From: an uncultured bacterium
GTDB taxonomy: Bacteria; Actinomycetota; Coriobacteriia; Coriobacteriales; Coriobacteriaceae
Assembly (NCBI GenBank): GCA_905214615.1
Contig: CAJMMX010000086.1
Location: forward strand, 1 to 5,915
Reading direction: 5' to 3'
Length of the DNA stretch: 5,915 nt
This document shows, piece by piece, positions 5,832-5,915 of this stretch (position 1 is the stretch's first letter; every line of letters starts with the position of its first letter). The translations under genes were made by a program, and so were the position numbers. The notes under the pieces are model-generated. The model was not told the DNA's origin, made no database searches, and saw only the letters and a list, made by a program, of their open reading frames with translations.

Positions 5832-5888
5832 CTTTCACTTCTTTTGCAAGCTTTAACTTCTTTTGCTTTCTTTCACTTCTTTTAACAA
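5832..5888. repeat. Three 19-bp tandem repeats with phased T-tracts
   Basis: Units start at 5832, 5851 and 5870, exactly 19 bp apart. The first is CTTTCACTTCTTTTGCAAG; the 14-bp core CTTTMACTTCTTTT (M is A or C) recurs in all three. Each unit has two T-runs, giving six runs centred about every 9.5 bp (5833-5835, 5842-5845, 5852-5854, 5861-5864, 5871-5873, 5880-5883). Such phasing usually bends DNA. One strand is almost pure pyrimidine. The array could be a binding platform for a regulator, a curved upstream element, or part of the control region of a gene beyond the right edge. Confidence 0.7.
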
Positions 5889-5891
5889 GGC

Positions 5892-5902
5892 GCCCGGCGG
5901 GC
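5892..5902 (-). terminator. Weak GC-rich hairpin, possible terminator
   Basis: GCCC (5892-5895) and GGGC (5899-5902) form a 4-bp stem with a 3-nt loop. On the minus strand it is followed by a short T-rich stretch (GCCTTGTT), so it could end a minus-strand transcript entering from beyond the right edge. The stem is very short and the call is tentative. Confidence 0.2.
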
Positions 5903-5915
5903 ATAAGTTGCTCGC

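Larger units (their letters stand above)
5546..5915. other. Repeat-rich non-coding region upstream of the LuxR-type gene
   Basis: No credible gene was found in these 370 bp on either strand. The region contains, from left to right, a G10 tract (minus strand), a promoter for the regulator, a 10-bp palindrome, a 67-nt imperfect hairpin, two tandem 56-bp units with GTCCCC hairpins, three 19-bp tandem units, and a small GC-rich hairpin. An open frame continuing from the regulator crosses the hairpin and both 56-bp units, but its only far-upstream ATG (5827) has no convincing Shine-Dalgarno sequence. It is best read as readthrough of repeat DNA. Confidence 0.7.

Noticed and set aside
5716..5888. 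CRISPR array
   Set aside because: The repeats are directly adjacent with no unique spacers of regular size, there are only two or three units of two different kinds, and there are no cas genes.

Overview
The window is a GC-rich bacterial chromosome segment. Protein style, high GC at third codon positions, and a 12-helix membrane protein ending in a LuxR-type helix-turn-helix all suggest a gut Actinomycetota of class Coriobacteriia, most likely Collinsella or a close relative. This assignment is inferred from memory of such genomes; no database search was possible.

Layout. Three full-length genes are present. pyrE (orotate phosphoribosyltransferase, 16-696, minus strand) reads out of the left edge. 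Divergent from it, after a 436-bp intergenic region, is an MgtA/MgtB-like P-type ATPase (1133-3901, plus strand). Convergent with that is a membrane-anchored LuxR-family regulator (4001-5545, minus strand). A 99-bp gap with two inverted repeats separates the convergent pair. The last 370 bp (5546-5915) hold no convincing gene but are dense in signals: a promoter, a G10 tract at the ribosome-binding position, a large imperfect hairpin, a 56-bp tandem repeat, a 19-bp tandem repeat with helically phased T-tracts, and a small GC-rich hairpin.

How the parts relate. The three genes look like separate transcription units rather than one pathway: pyrimidine synthesis, cation transport and membrane-linked regulation. 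The ATPase has a long leader with a possible promoter, a short ORF behind a perfect Shine-Dalgarno sequence, and a hairpin repeat. That layout recalls the mgtA leaders of enterobacteria, but homology is not claimed. The regulator has a clear sigma-70-type promoter about 32 nt before its start codon, which fixes its N-terminus and puts the G10 tract in its 5' UTR.

The strongest unexplained signals are three. The first is the G10 tract, a possible phase-variable switch on the regulator. The second is a family of hairpins carrying GTCCCC at the 3' side of the loop (1014-1050, 5736-5764, 5792-5820), where the two tandem copies show a compensatory base-pair change. The third is the phased 19-bp repeat. 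The ATPase also differs from classical MgtA at several positions of its presumed ion site.
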